From the NCBI GenBank assembly GCA_021740905.1, contig JAIOYV010000030.1:1-64000 (forward strand): a stretch of DNA of 64,000 nt. Reading direction: 5' to 3'. The DNA is from Bacteroidales bacterium. GTDB lineage: Bacteria > Bacteroidota > Bacteroidia > Bacteroidales > M50B96. Below the pieces are notes generated by a model that searched no databases, was not told the DNA's origin, and saw only the letters and a program-made list of their open reading frames with translations. Within the stretch, counting starts at the first letter, position 1, and every line of letters starts with the position of its first letter. Below are positions 7,719-17,640 of the stretch, piece by piece. Position numbers and translations under genes: made by a program.

Positions 7719-10700
7719 ATGAAAACAGCAAGACTTTTCGTTGGACTTCTATCGCTAATTTGGGTATGCTCCGCAAATGCCCAAACTATTTACTCAACCT
7801 CAAGTGGAGGAAACTGGAGCGATACCCTTACCTGGGTTGGTTACGAAATTCCGTATTACACGGATGATGTGGTAATCGACGGGCCGGTGATTGTAAACCA
7901 GGGGGGGTGGTGCAACAACCTCACGATAAATTCTGGAGCCAGCTTGAAAAACCATGTCATCAACAGCCAGGAGCTACTTGTGTATGGATCTATTACAAAC
8001 TATGGTTCCATAAGCGATTATGCCGGTTATGTCCTGACAATCAAATTGTCGGGTAACATAACCAACTCAGGATCGATCGATAATTATCAAATTAATTTCC
8101 GATCGGCCAATGATAAAACCCTAATCAATAGCGGAACGTTTAGCCCAACAAATATGTACACCGAAGGAACAAGCGGAAATATTATTGCGGGGTCAAATCT
8201 CATAATTTCAAATTGTTCCATATATTTTCCAAGCCAGAATCTCGATTTAAACGGATACATGGTCGAATTTAGCTCAGGCCATTATCATGGTCAAATTGCT
8301 GGTAGCTCAGGGATTTTAAAAATGAGTGCAGGTGCCTACCTTTATGCAAGTTCATTATACGGAACCATTGAACTTCAAGGAAATATTCAGGTGCACGGGA
8401 CCTGCAATTCGTATGGCAATCTGCTTGTTACAGATACACTTCAGAATTATTCGACCTCGTCGTACGAGTTTAATTCGTATGGTTCTCTTACCAACAATGG
8501 ACTTATTCGGAATTATGCCGGCTATATCCTTTCCATATACTGCCATGCCGATTTCACGAATTTTGGTGTGGTCCAAAACAATCGGATTGAATTTACCGGA
8601 GTTTCGGCTCACTCAATTTCCTCATCAACTCCACTAAATATGAGTTATTTGTCCTCGACCTCCTCAACTGGAATAGTTTCTGCTGCATCCAATCTGGAGT
8701 TTGTAAATTGCAATATAAGCATGAACTCGGGAACTTTCGATTTGGATGGGTACACCCTTTCACTTTCAGGAGGATATTTAAATGTGAATGCTTTGTATGC
8801 TGGGTCAGGGATATTGAAAATGACCAATAATTCGAGGATGTGGCAAACGCACATTTACGAGGACATTGAATTTCAGAATTGTATTCAGGTCGATGGAGGA
8901 AACTCCGTTCATGGTAATTTGACGCTGACTGATACCCTGCAAAACTATTCAACTACTTCATTTGATTTGACTATTTATGGAAACATTGTGAACAATGGAT
9001 TAATCAGAAATAATGCGGGTTATGCTCTTTTCCTGTATTGCAAAGGAAATATTACAAACTACAGTGTATGGGAAAATCACACAACAAATATTACTGGAAC
9101 CGGTATCCAGGAAATAAGCTGTACATCCCCATTTTCTTCCCAGAATTTCAGCCAACTAAATACAACAGGATATTTATCGGCTGTTTCGTCAATATCTTTT
9201 AAGCAATGTAATATCTACCTAAACAACAATGCTTTTCATCTGAATAGTTATCCATTGAGCATAAATGGGAACACGCTTCAAGGGGGTAATTTAAATACCG
9301 GTAACTCATCCATCGAATTATTGGGCGATGCCTATTTATACCAGCTAAAAATATATGACGATGTTGAATTTAAAGGTAAAATACAGGCTCATGGAGGAGG
9401 CGTAAATGTGTATAACACAATCACTGTTACCGATACACTCTGTAATCGACATGGTTCTTCGTCATCCTTAAATGCTTATGGAGATATTATAAACAATGGA
9501 GTTATCGAAGATTTTGGGGGCTATTCGTTTACACTAAATTGTTATGGCAATGTAAGTAACAATGGAGACTGGACCAACAACTCAACCAACCTGTCCGGTG
9601 ACAGTATCGAATATATCACGCAAACAACACCCATTGGCCCTACAAATATTTATGTATCCGACACAACCGGGTATATTATAGCTGGTAGCAACCTTGATTT
9701 TGTAAATTGCAATATCAACTTTAACCACGAAGAGATATACCTGAATGGCTATCAACTTTCGATGGCCCAGGGTGAACTTTTATATGCCAATCTCATGTCG
9801 GGAAGTGGAATCCTTTCCATGACAAACGATGCCTATTTGAACAGTTCTCACATATATGGAGACATCGAACTAAAGGGGAAAGTCTTAATCTATGGCGATG
9901 CAAACTATTTTTATAATACGATTACGGTAACCGATACACTTTGCAACCGAAGCAATTACAACTACACCTGCCATGCGTGGGGCGATGTAATCAATAATGG
10001 AGTTATCAGCAATAATTATTGGTCTTTGAATATGGCCTGTAAAGCAAACATTACCAATAATGGAGCCTGGACTGTTTCCTATACATATCTATCGGGCAAT
10101 GGTATTCAATGGCTTACGTTTACCCAGCCAATAACAACAGGCAATTTTATGTCGACCGACACAGCCGGGTATATAATGGCTGGCAGTAACCTGGAATTTA
10201 CCAATTGTACGGTAAACCTCCAGGGAGAAGAACTGTACCTTTCGGGATATGATCTGAAAATCAACAATAATAGCCTTCAGAATGCCAATATATATGCCTC
10301 TAATGGATCGTTAACAATGACAAATAGTGCCTATATGCAAAGCTGCCAGGTGCTCGACAATATTGAACTGAAAAGAAAAGTGCAGGTTAATGGGGATGCC
10401 AATCATTTTTATGGCGATGTGATAGTTACCGACACACTTTGCAACCAGCCTGGGTACACCTATACTTGCAATGTGCATGGGAATATTATAAACAATGGCT
10501 TGATCACCAATAACAATTACAGCCTTTATGTAAATTGCTGGGCAAATATTACCAATAATGGGATTTGGAATTGCAACCGGATTTCTATGATCGGCGGATC
10601 TATGCAATATATTACTTGCACTGAGCCTATTTCAACCTATTATTTTTTCTCAAGTGATACGGCAGGACATCTTGCAACTACCACTAACCTGGAATTTGTC

Positions 10701-13700
10701 GATTGTAGGATTGACCTGGCGGGTGAAGAATTGTATATGAATGGATATGAGCTAAAGATTAATGGCAATTACATCCAAAACTCAATTATTTATTCCGGAA
10801 ATGGGAGCTTAAAGATGACAGGCAATTCTTATTTGACCGCCTGCAACATATATGATAACATCGAACTTCTTGGACAGGTTCAGGTTTATCAGAACAATAC
10901 TTACTTTCATGGAAATGTGTCAGTTACTGACACATTACAAAATCATGCTTCGTATTCTTATACGGCCTATGTTAAAGGGAATCTTATAAATAATGGCCTC
11001 ATCCGGAACAACTACTACAATCTCTCTATTGAAAGTGAAGGTAATCTTTACAACAATGGAACCTGGACAAACTATTATACTGTTTTAGGAGGAAGTGACA
11101 ATCAATCTGTATTTCTGTATAATAATGCAACCCTTGGGGGATTGCTTTGGATGAGAGCACAGGTTACGGGGGCTTCTTCTTTCGAATGGTTCAGGGACAA
11201 TCAAAGTTTAATAGGAGAATCGGCCAATCAGTTTTCGAATGAATCAGGGGAAGTCCTTCAATCAACCGGGCCAGCGGGAACCGATTATTATGGAACCTAC
11301 TATTGTGCTACCGACAGTGGCAATTCAAGAAATATTTTCATTCAATCGGCCACTCCTCCTTTTATTGTGAATGTTGGGGCCGACATTAGTTTGTGCAGTG
11401 GCAACGAAACCACACTCGATGCAGTAATTTCAGGTGGAATGAGCCCTTACTCTTATCTTTGGTCGAACAATGAAACTACTCAAAGTATTTCTGTGTCTCC
11501 ATTGACAAACACAGATTACCATATTATTGTAACTGATAACAATGGTGCTCTGGCTTTTGATACAGTTTCTATAACTGTTTTTTCTGCACTTACTGTTGAT
11601 TTAGGTCCCGATCAGGAAATCTGCGAAGGAGGCAATGCAATCTTTGAAGTGTACAACGGAACTTCCTTTCTCTGGTCCGATGGTTCAACAGCATCCTATA
11701 TCTCCCCATCAACCTCAGGAACATATAGTGTAACCGTAACAGATGCAAACGGATGTACCGGAACCGACGAGGCAGATGTGATTGTAAATCTTTTACCGAT
11801 TGTTGATTTGGGTGTCGATATTTCTGCCTGTGAAGGAGATTTTGTTATTATCGAACCCTACCTTTCGGGAACTTTTCTTTGGTCGACAGGTTCAACCATG
11901 AATCATATTCCAGTCACCTCTTCAGGTACGTACAGTCTTACATTTACTGATACAAATGACTGCAGCAACAGCGATGAAATAAATGTCACGATCAACTCTT
12001 TGCCAATTGTCAACTTGGGGCCTGATCAGATTCTTCCTAATGGTTCAACACCTACTCTTGACGCTGGGGCAGGGGCTACGGCTTATTTATGGTCGACGGG
12101 GGCAACTTCACAAACCATTACAGTTTCAATCAGTGGTTTATATTCGGTCACAATTACCGATGCCAATGGATGCGAAAACGCTGACGAAGTGCATATAACC
12201 ATTGAGCCCCCAGTAAATACTTTGACCGTAACACTTGTGCCCGACTTCTCCCTTTGTGAAGGCAGCGGTACAATGATATTTGCAAATAGCACGGGTGGTA
12301 CTCTCCCTTATACCTTTTTGTGGAGCACCGGGCAAACACTTCCTCATATTCCTGTTACGCCAGTTGTTACAACCACCTACTCAATTACTGTAACCGATGC
12401 TCAAAGCAACGTGGCCATTGACTCAGTGGTAATAACAGTCAATCCTCTTCCTGTTGTCGATCTGGGGGTAGACATTATAGCCTGCGAAGGCGATTTTGTA
12501 ATTATTGAACCCAATCTTTCTGGCACATTCCTTTGGTCAAACGGTTCAACGATGAATCATATTCCTGTAACTACATCCGGTACATATAGTCTTACTTTGA
12601 CTGACGGAAATGGATGCAGCAATAGTGATGAAATTAATGTCACATTTAATCCATTGCCAGTTGTAAACCTGGGTCCCGACCTTAATCTACCAACTGGTTC
12701 AACCCCTATTTTAGATGCAGGAGCCGGATTTACTTCCTATATATGGTCGACCGGTGAAACGACTCAAACCATTTCGGTAAATACATCAGGGACTTATTCA
12801 GTGACAGAAATTGATGCAAACGGATGTTCCAATTCAGATCAAATTGTAGTAACTATTTCAGGAGTCTCCACTTCTGGTGCATTCTGGGTTGCCACCACCG
12901 GATCTGATATCACTGGTACCGGGACTGAATCAAATCCATACGCAACAATTCAACATGCAGTTGATCAATGTGTTGACCTGGATACTGTAATCGTAAAAGA
13001 CGGAACCTATTCGGGGACCGGAAATTGCGAAGTTAGCATCGATAGTCTGGATATAGTAGTTCGCTCGGAAAATGGCCCTGACAATTGCATTATCAATGGC
13101 ATTGGGACATTCCCCTACTCGTATGCGTTTGCTATTTCGGGTGAGAGTACCAACCTCAACAAAATCATGGGTTTTACCATTCAGAATTTTAGCGATTATG
13201 GGATTAAGATAAACAAGGCCAGCCCTCATATTCATAATTGCATACTAAAAAGCAACGATACAGGGATTGCAAGTTTTGGTGGGTATCAGGGAGCTCCAAT
13301 TACCCCAGTAATTTCGTATTGTTTAATTCTTGATAATCCATTTAGTGGCATTGGCCTGTTTGACAATGGGCACCCAACTGTTTTTAATAATACGATAGTT
13401 GGGAATGGCCATGGGATTAATTGCTATTATGTTGTTGCAACTGTTTATAACAATATTATTGTTGCCAATATTAACGGCATATTTAATGACATCTTTGGTC
13501 CGGCAGTAGTCAATAATACATTCAACAATGCGTGGAACAATACCACAAACTATGAAAATCTTACAGCCGGCACCGGTAGCATTTCCATCGACCCGCTTTT
13601 TATTGGTTCTGGTGATTATCATCTTCAGTCAACATCTCCTTGTATCAATGCAGGCGATTCATCAACTTACGACCCGGATGGAAGCATTGCCGATATGGGA

Positions 13701-16340
13701 TGCTATCCCTATTTGGGAACTGTTATCCCATCCATATCGGTAAATCTTGGAGCGGATCAGTCGGTTTGTGAAGGAGTTTCAATAACCCTTACTTCCACAG
13801 TGTTGGGCGGGACTCCTCCCTATTCATATCTTTGGAGTACTGGTGATACGACCCAATCAATTTTATTTTCACCCACTATTACAACCACTTACACGGTTAC
13901 AGTTTCCGATTCGGGAGCATTAACAGCTACCGATGATGTAGAGGTGATTGTAAATCCACTTCCGGTTGTTGATCTGGGTGCCGACATTGTTGCCTGTGAA
14001 GGAGATTTCATAATCATTGAACCTAACTTAACAGGAACTTTCCTATGGTCAACAGGTTCTACCATGAATCACATTTCAGTAACTACATCTGGAACATACA
14101 GCCTTACCCTCACTGATGGAAATGGATGTATTGATAGCGATGGAATAGTTGTGAATTTCAACCCACTTCCTGTGGTTGATTTGGAAGCGGACTTTGAAAT
14201 TTGCGAAGGTGGTACCGGTTTCTTTGGTGTTTACAACGTGGGAACCTATCTCTGGTCTGATGGTTCGACGGATAGCTACATCTTACCGACAGTAGCCGGG
14301 CCTTATTCTTTAACTGTAACTGACAATAATGGTTGCAGCGGATCGGACACTGCCGAGTTAATCATAAACCCCCTTCCTATTGTCGATTTAGGAGCTGATT
14401 TTAGCTCCTGCGAAGGAGAGGTGGAAGACATCCATGCCAACACAACAGGTTCTTACAATTGGTCCACGGGCTCAACCAACAGCTATATTTTAGCTACAAC
14501 CTCTGGAACTTATTCTCTCACAATTATAGACAGCAATGGCTGCTATGGAAGTGATGATGTTGATGTGACTTTTAATCCACTGCCGTTGGTAAACCTTGGT
14601 CCCGATCAAACAATTCTTCTAGGAAATGATTTCACTTTTGATGCAGGTGCGGGATTTGTATCCTATCTCTGGTCGAACGGAGCCACAACGCAAACTATTA
14701 CTGTTGGAACACAAGGACAATATGAGGTGGTTGTAACGGATAATAATGGATGCTCCAATTCCGATGAGGTATATCTCACCGTAACTACTTCTGGCACAGG
14801 CCCAGGCTGGCTCCCAATCAATACTAGTGTTATGCACACGATCCTGATTCCCGATACGGCGGAGATAACAATTGATGGTACTCCCATTGCCGTAGGAGAT
14901 TATATTGGTGTATTTTACGACTCATCCGGGACTCCTGCATGTGGGGGCTATGCTGTTTGGGACGGACAAACAACTAACATTACTGCCTGGGGAGATGATT
15001 TTGTGACTACTGAAAAAGATGGTTTTTATTCAGGTGAATCATTCACCTTTGTTATCTGGCAGGCATCAACGGCAACTACATTCATGGCGATTGCTGATTA
15101 TATGCCCCAACCACTAATGCCCAATCAGGGAGACTATTTTGTAAATGGATTGAGTGGAATCGTATCGCTCAATTCAACATCAACCGATTATCAATACATA
15201 AACTTGCCGCAGGGCTGGAGCTATTTTTCAACCTATATCGATTTGTTTGAGCCGGGCATCGACTCTTTGTTCTCGAATATTGTTTCAAATGTATATATTG
15301 CTAAAGATGGGGATGGATTTACCTTCTGGCCACAATGGGGGCTTAATACGATTGGCGATTTGGTAATTGGGAAGGGCTATCAGGTTAAAATGGTTTCCGC
15401 ACAAACTTTGGTGGCTGAAGGGGTGGCTGTTCAACCACAATTGACCCCGGTAACAATTCCTACGGGCTGGAGCATGTTGGGTTACTTAAGGCAAACCCCA
15501 GCTTCCATTGCAACCATGTTAAGCCCGGTTGTAAGCAATGTGGTAATTGTGAAAGATTCAAACGGCCTTACCTATTGGCCACAATGGGGATTAAATACCA
15601 TCGGCGATATGGATCCGGGCGAAGGTTTTCCTATAAAAATGACAGCTGCCGTCCAGTTGATTTATCCAGCCAATTCGGTGCAGTCAAAAAGCAATCCTGT
15701 AACAAATCTATCAACTAAACATTTCAAAGATGCTAGAAATACCGGATCAAACATGACTCTTGGAATTCCATTGGAAGCCTGGGGTAAAATCCCGGAATTT
15801 GGCGATGAAGTTGGGATATTCAACATGCAAGACCAACTCGTTGGGGCATCGGTTTTTGAGGGAAGGTTCATGGCCGTTACACTTTGGGGGAGCGATCAAC
15901 ATGACCCATCTGTTTTTGGCATAGAAGAAGGGGAAGCGTACACGGCTAAGATTTGGAATTCAATCGAAAAAGAAGAAAGGAATATTGAATTCGAAGCCTT
16001 CTCTGAAGGGAGCAGTAGCTATGAAAACAATGGGATTGCCATACTCTCAAAGATGTCCATTACCGGACGAAGCCTTGGGGGAATTTCAGCCATAAAAGTA
16101 TATCCAAATCCCACCAATTCCTTTGCTCAAATTAGCCTATCGGCCTATGAAAACACCATAGCTGAAATGGTCCTTTACAATAGCAACGGAGAACAAGTCC
16201 TTCAACAAAAGAATATTGCAATACTGAAAAGTCAGCAATATTTCAAAATTGATTTATCAGAATTTCCAGCAGGTCTTTATATCCTGAAAATTCAAACCTC
16301 AAAGGAAATACTTTCCCGTTCCATTGAGCTAATTAAATGA
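7719..16340 (+). CDS. Giant T9SS-exported surface protein with tandem repeats
   Basis: A 2873-residue cell-surface protein with signal peptide MKTARLFVGLLSLIWVCSANAQ. Residues about 94-1124 hold seven copies of a ~166-residue repeat marked by NNGLI or NNGVI followed by an N-rich stretch. About 1210-1715 and 2004-2358 hold roughly 12 Ig/PKD-like domains with the VDLGxDxxxCEG start, split by a right-handed beta-helix stretch (about 1721-2001; FWVATTGSD, NPYATIQHAVDQC). A module with IGVFYDSSG follows, then two copies of a ~75-residue module containing WPQWGLNTIGD. A type A sorting domain (YPNPTN at the start, GLYILKI near the end) closes the protein. It is probably an adhesin or structural surface protein. 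The ATG is used rather than a TTG two codons earlier. Confidence 0.88.
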   Translation: MKTARLFVGLLSLIWVCSANAQTIYSTSSGGNWSDTLTWVGYEIPYYTDDVVIDGPVIVNQGGWCNNLTINSGASLKNHVINSQELLVYGSITNYGSISDYAGYVLTIKLSGNITNSGSIDNYQINFRSANDKTLINSGTFSPTNMYTEGTSGNIIAGSNLIISNCSIYFPSQNLDLNGYMVEFSSGHYHGQIAGSSGILKMSAGAYLYASSLYGTIELQGNIQVHGTCNSYGNLLVTDTLQNYSTSSYEFNSYGSLTNNGLIRNYAGYILSIYCHADFTNFGVVQNNRIEFTGVSAHSISSSTPLNMSYLSSTSSTGIVSAASNLEFVNCNISMNSGTFDLDGYTLSLSGGYLNVNALYAGSGILKMTNNSRMWQTHIYEDIEFQNCIQVDGGNSVHGNLTLTDTLQNYSTTSFDLTIYGNIVNNGLIRNNAGYALFLYCKGNITNYSVWENHTTNITGTGIQEISCTSPFSSQNFSQLNTTGYLSAVSSISFKQCNIYLNNNAFHLNSYPLSINGNTLQGGNLNTGNSSIELLGDAYLYQLKIYDDVEFKGKIQAHGGGVNVYNTITVTDTLCNRHGSSSSLNAYGDIINNGVIEDFGGYSFTLNCYGNVSNNGDWTNNSTNLSGDSIEYITQTTPIGPTNIYVSDTTGYIIAGSNLDFVNCNINFNHEEIYLNGYQLSMAQGELLYANLMSGSGILSMTNDAYLNSSHIYGDIELKGKVLIYGDANYFYNTITVTDTLCNRSNYNYTCHAWGDVINNGVISNNYWSLNMACKANITNNGAWTVSYTYLSGNGIQWLTFTQPITTGNFMSTDTAGYIMAGSNLEFTNCTVNLQGEELYLSGYDLKINNNSLQNANIYASNGSLTMTNSAYMQSCQVLDNIELKRKVQVNGDANHFYGDVIVTDTLCNQPGYTYTCNVHGNIINNGLITNNNYSLYVNCWANITNNGIWNCNRISMIGGSMQYITCTEPISTYYFFSSDTAGHLATTTNLEFVDCRIDLAGEELYMNGYELKINGNYIQNSIIYSGNGSLKMTGNSYLTACNIYDNIELLGQVQVYQNNTYFHGNVSVTDTLQNHASYSYTAYVKGNLINNGLIRNNYYNLSIESEGNLYNNGTWTNYYTVLGGSDNQSVFLYNNATLGGLLWMRAQVTGASSFEWFRDNQSLIGESANQFSNESGEVLQSTGPAGTDYYGTYYCATDSGNSRNIFIQSATPPFIVNVGADISLCSGNETTLDAVISGGMSPYSYLWSNNETTQSISVSPLTNTDYHIIVTDNNGALAFDTVSITVFSALTVDLGPDQEICEGGNAIFEVYNGTSFLWSDGSTASYISPSTSGTYSVTVTDANGCTGTDEADVIVNLLPIVDLGVDISACEGDFVIIEPYLSGTFLWSTGSTMNHIPVTSSGTYSLTFTDTNDCSNSDEINVTINSLPIVNLGPDQILPNGSTPTLDAGAGATAYLWSTGATSQTITVSISGLYSVTITDANGCENADEVHITIEPPVNTLTVTLVPDFSLCEGSGTMIFANSTGGTLPYTFLWSTGQTLPHIPVTPVVTTTYSITVTDAQSNVAIDSVVITVNPLPVVDLGVDIIACEGDFVIIEPNLSGTFLWSNGSTMNHIPVTTSGTYSLTLTDGNGCSNSDEINVTFNPLPVVNLGPDLNLPTGSTPILDAGAGFTSYIWSTGETTQTISVNTSGTYSVTEIDANGCSNSDQIVVTISGVSTSGAFWVATTGSDITGTGTESNPYATIQHAVDQCVDLDTVIVKDGTYSGTGNCEVSIDSLDIVVRSENGPDNCIINGIGTFPYSYAFAISGESTNLNKIMGFTIQNFSDYGIKINKASPHIHNCILKSNDTGIASFGGYQGAPITPVISYCLILDNPFSGIGLFDNGHPTVFNNTIVGNGHGINCYYVVATVYNNIIVANINGIFNDIFGPAVVNNTFNNAWNNTTNYENLTAGTGSISIDPLFIGSGDYHLQSTSPCINAGDSSTYDPDGSIADMGCYPYLGTVIPSISVNLGADQSVCEGVSITLTSTVLGGTPPYSYLWSTGDTTQSILFSPTITTTYTVTVSDSGALTATDDVEVIVNPLPVVDLGADIVACEGDFIIIEPNLTGTFLWSTGSTMNHISVTTSGTYSLTLTDGNGCIDSDGIVVNFNPLPVVDLEADFEICEGGTGFFGVYNVGTYLWSDGSTDSYILPTVAGPYSLTVTDNNGCSGSDTAELIINPLPIVDLGADFSSCEGEVEDIHANTTGSYNWSTGSTNSYILATTSGTYSLTIIDSNGCYGSDDVDVTFNPLPLVNLGPDQTILLGNDFTFDAGAGFVSYLWSNGATTQTITVGTQGQYEVVVTDNNGCSNSDEVYLTVTTSGTGPGWLPINTSVMHTILIPDTAEITIDGTPIAVGDYIGVFYDSSGTPACGGYAVWDGQTTNITAWGDDFVTTEKDGFYSGESFTFVIWQASTATTFMAIADYMPQPLMPNQGDYFVNGLSGIVSLNSTSTDYQYINLPQGWSYFSTYIDLFEPGIDSLFSNIVSNVYIAKDGDGFTFWPQWGLNTIGDLVIGKGYQVKMVSAQTLVAEGVAVQPQLTPVTIPTGWSMLGYLRQTPASIATMLSPVVSNVVIVKDSNGLTYWPQWGLNTIGDMDPGEGFPIKMTAAVQLIYPANSVQSKSNPVTNLSTKHFKDARNTGSNMTLGIPLEAWGKIPEFGDEVGIFNMQDQLVGASVFEGRFMAVTLWGSDQHDPSVFGIEEGEAYTAKIWNSIEKEERNIEFEAFSEGSSSYENNGIAILSKMSITGRSLGGISAIKVYPNPTNSFAQISLSAYENTIAEMVLYNSNGEQVLQQKNIAILKSQQYFKIDLSEFPAGLYILKIQTSKEILSRSIELIK
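7998..11090 (+). repeat. Seven in-frame repeats of about 498 bp
   Basis: The marker coding for NNGLI, NNGVI or a close variant recurs near 7998, 8494, 8992, 9494, 9990, 10492 and 10990, a period of 496-502 bases or about 166 codons. The DNA copies have diverged, so this is an old protein-level expansion rather than a recent one. Confidence 0.8.
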
Positions 16341-16370
16341 TCCTAAAGAAAGGGATACTATAGATTTGCA

Positions 16371-16399
16371 ACTGTCCCCGGATTTTTCCGGGGGCAGTT
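16371..16399. terminator. Bidirectional terminator between convergent genes
   Basis: ACTGTCCCCGG pairs with CCGGGGGCAGT (one wobble pair) around ATTTTT and is followed by a run of T. It lies between the giant surface-protein gene and the convergent cyclodeaminase-like gene and can serve both. Confidence 0.85.
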
Positions 16400-16411
16400 T
16401 TTTTTTAGGTA

Positions 16412-17389
16412 TTAAATCTCCACATTTATCCCTATCCCCGCCGCAAGGGCTTTATCGTAAACCAGTTTGGCTGTGGCTACATCCTGGATAGCGAGGCCGT
16501 TTGATTTAAACAGGGTGATTTCCTTGTCGTTAACACGAGCCGCTTTTTTGCCAGTTATAATTTCGCCTAGTTCTGCATAGAAATGCGACTCCTTAATCTC
16601 GCCGCTTGCCAGGGGAATGATAATATCGCCAGCCTCATTGAAGCAGGCCTCTCTCGAATCGCCCACGAATTTTGAGCGCTTTACGATTTCAGAGTCAAGC
16701 TCGCGGGCATTAGGGGTATGGCTGCCAATGCCATTTATGTGGGCACCTTCTTTCACTTTCCTTCCATCAAAGATGGGGGTTGGCGAAGATGTGGCAGTAC
16801 AAATAATATCGGCCATCAGCACATCATCGGGCGATTTCGCTTTGATGATCTCAAGGTTGAGTTTCTGGCTCATTTCAGCAATAAAATCGTCTGCCGCCTG
16901 ATCTGATACATCATATACAATTGCGTGGCTCAATTTCCGTGCTTCGGCAACTGCCCAAAGCTGCATTTTTGCCTGGACCCCTGAGCCAAAAATACCGGCC
17001 ACCTGATTATCGTCTTTGCGAGCCAGGTATTTTGTTGCCACTCCACTTGCAGCCCCGGTACGCACTGCAGTCAGAAAACCACCATCCATGATACAGACCA
17101 CATCGCCGGTGGCAGGGTCTTGCACGAGGACTTTCCCAATGGTTGTGGGAATGTTAAATTTCGCAGGGTTGTTTTTGTACACAGTCACAACCTTGCAGGC
17201 CAGCGCGCCCATTTCTTTCAAATAGGCGGGCATGTACAGGGCCAATCCATCGGGTGGCTTAATGTTGGTACGCAAGGGCAATACAGCCGTTCCATTGGCC
17301 AATTCAGCAAAAGCCGTTTCAACTACATCCATGCAATCGCTCATTTTCAGCACCGAGGCCACATCTTTTCTGTTCAGAATTAAAGTCAT
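16412..17389 (-). CDS. Ornithine cyclodeaminase / mu-crystallin family enzyme
   Basis: A 325-residue NAD(P)-dependent enzyme of the family that includes ornithine cyclodeaminase, alanine dehydrogenase and delta-1-pyrroline-2-carboxylate or ketimine reductase. The Rossmann motif GIFGSGVQAKMQLWAV (starting near 130) is typical, as are KVVTVYKNNP, DGGFLTAVRTGAASG and the late motif INGIGSHTPNARELD. Substrate choice cannot be settled from sequence. It converges with the giant surface gene and diverges from the helicase gene across 251 bases. No amino-acid pathway genes adjoin it. Confidence 0.82.
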   Translation of the reverse strand: MTLILNRKDVASVLKMSDCMDVVETAFAELANGTAVLPLRTNIKPPDGLALYMPAYLKEMGALACKVVTVYKNNPAKFNIPTTIGKVLVQDPATGDVVCIMDGGFLTAVRTGAASGVATKYLARKDDNQVAGIFGSGVQAKMQLWAVAEARKLSHAIVYDVSDQAADDFIAEMSQKLNLEIIKAKSPDDVLMADIICTATSSPTPIFDGRKVKEGAHINGIGSHTPNARELDSEIVKRSKFVGDSREACFNEAGDIIIPLASGEIKESHFYAELGEIITGKKAARVNDKEITLFKSNGLAIQDVATAKLVYDKALAAGIGINVEI

Positions 17390-17595
17390 ACTATTCTCCT
17401 TGTTTTGTTAGATTATTTAGTTGTTACTACTTCAGGGATTCAAAATAAGTTAGTTCATCATCATAATAAAATAGGATTCCGAAAGTAATAAATATTCCTG
17501 TGACAAGCTAAAATTCAAGTAATCTTTTTTTATTTTGAAGATGGAAGAATCATAATTAATATTTCACATAAGCATCGTATCTTTAGCCTTTTTTA

Positions 17596-17630
17596 CTGCC
17601 GCGAAGGCAGGATATTTTTATTTTTTTTTG
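17596..17630 (+). promoter_or_regulatory. Hairpin plus T-tract just before the SNF2 start
   Basis: CTGCC (17596-17600) pairs with GGCAG (17606-17610) around GCGAA, followed by a T-rich tract ending ten bases before the ATG. It looks like a terminator placed in the leader, perhaps an attenuator; it may also be a fragment of a dispersed repeat. Confidence 0.4.
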
Positions 17631-17640
17631 TTTAAATGAT

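Noticed and set aside
8593-8952. ORFs opposite the giant surface gene
   Set aside because: They are antisense frames of a repetitive coding region with no conserved features.
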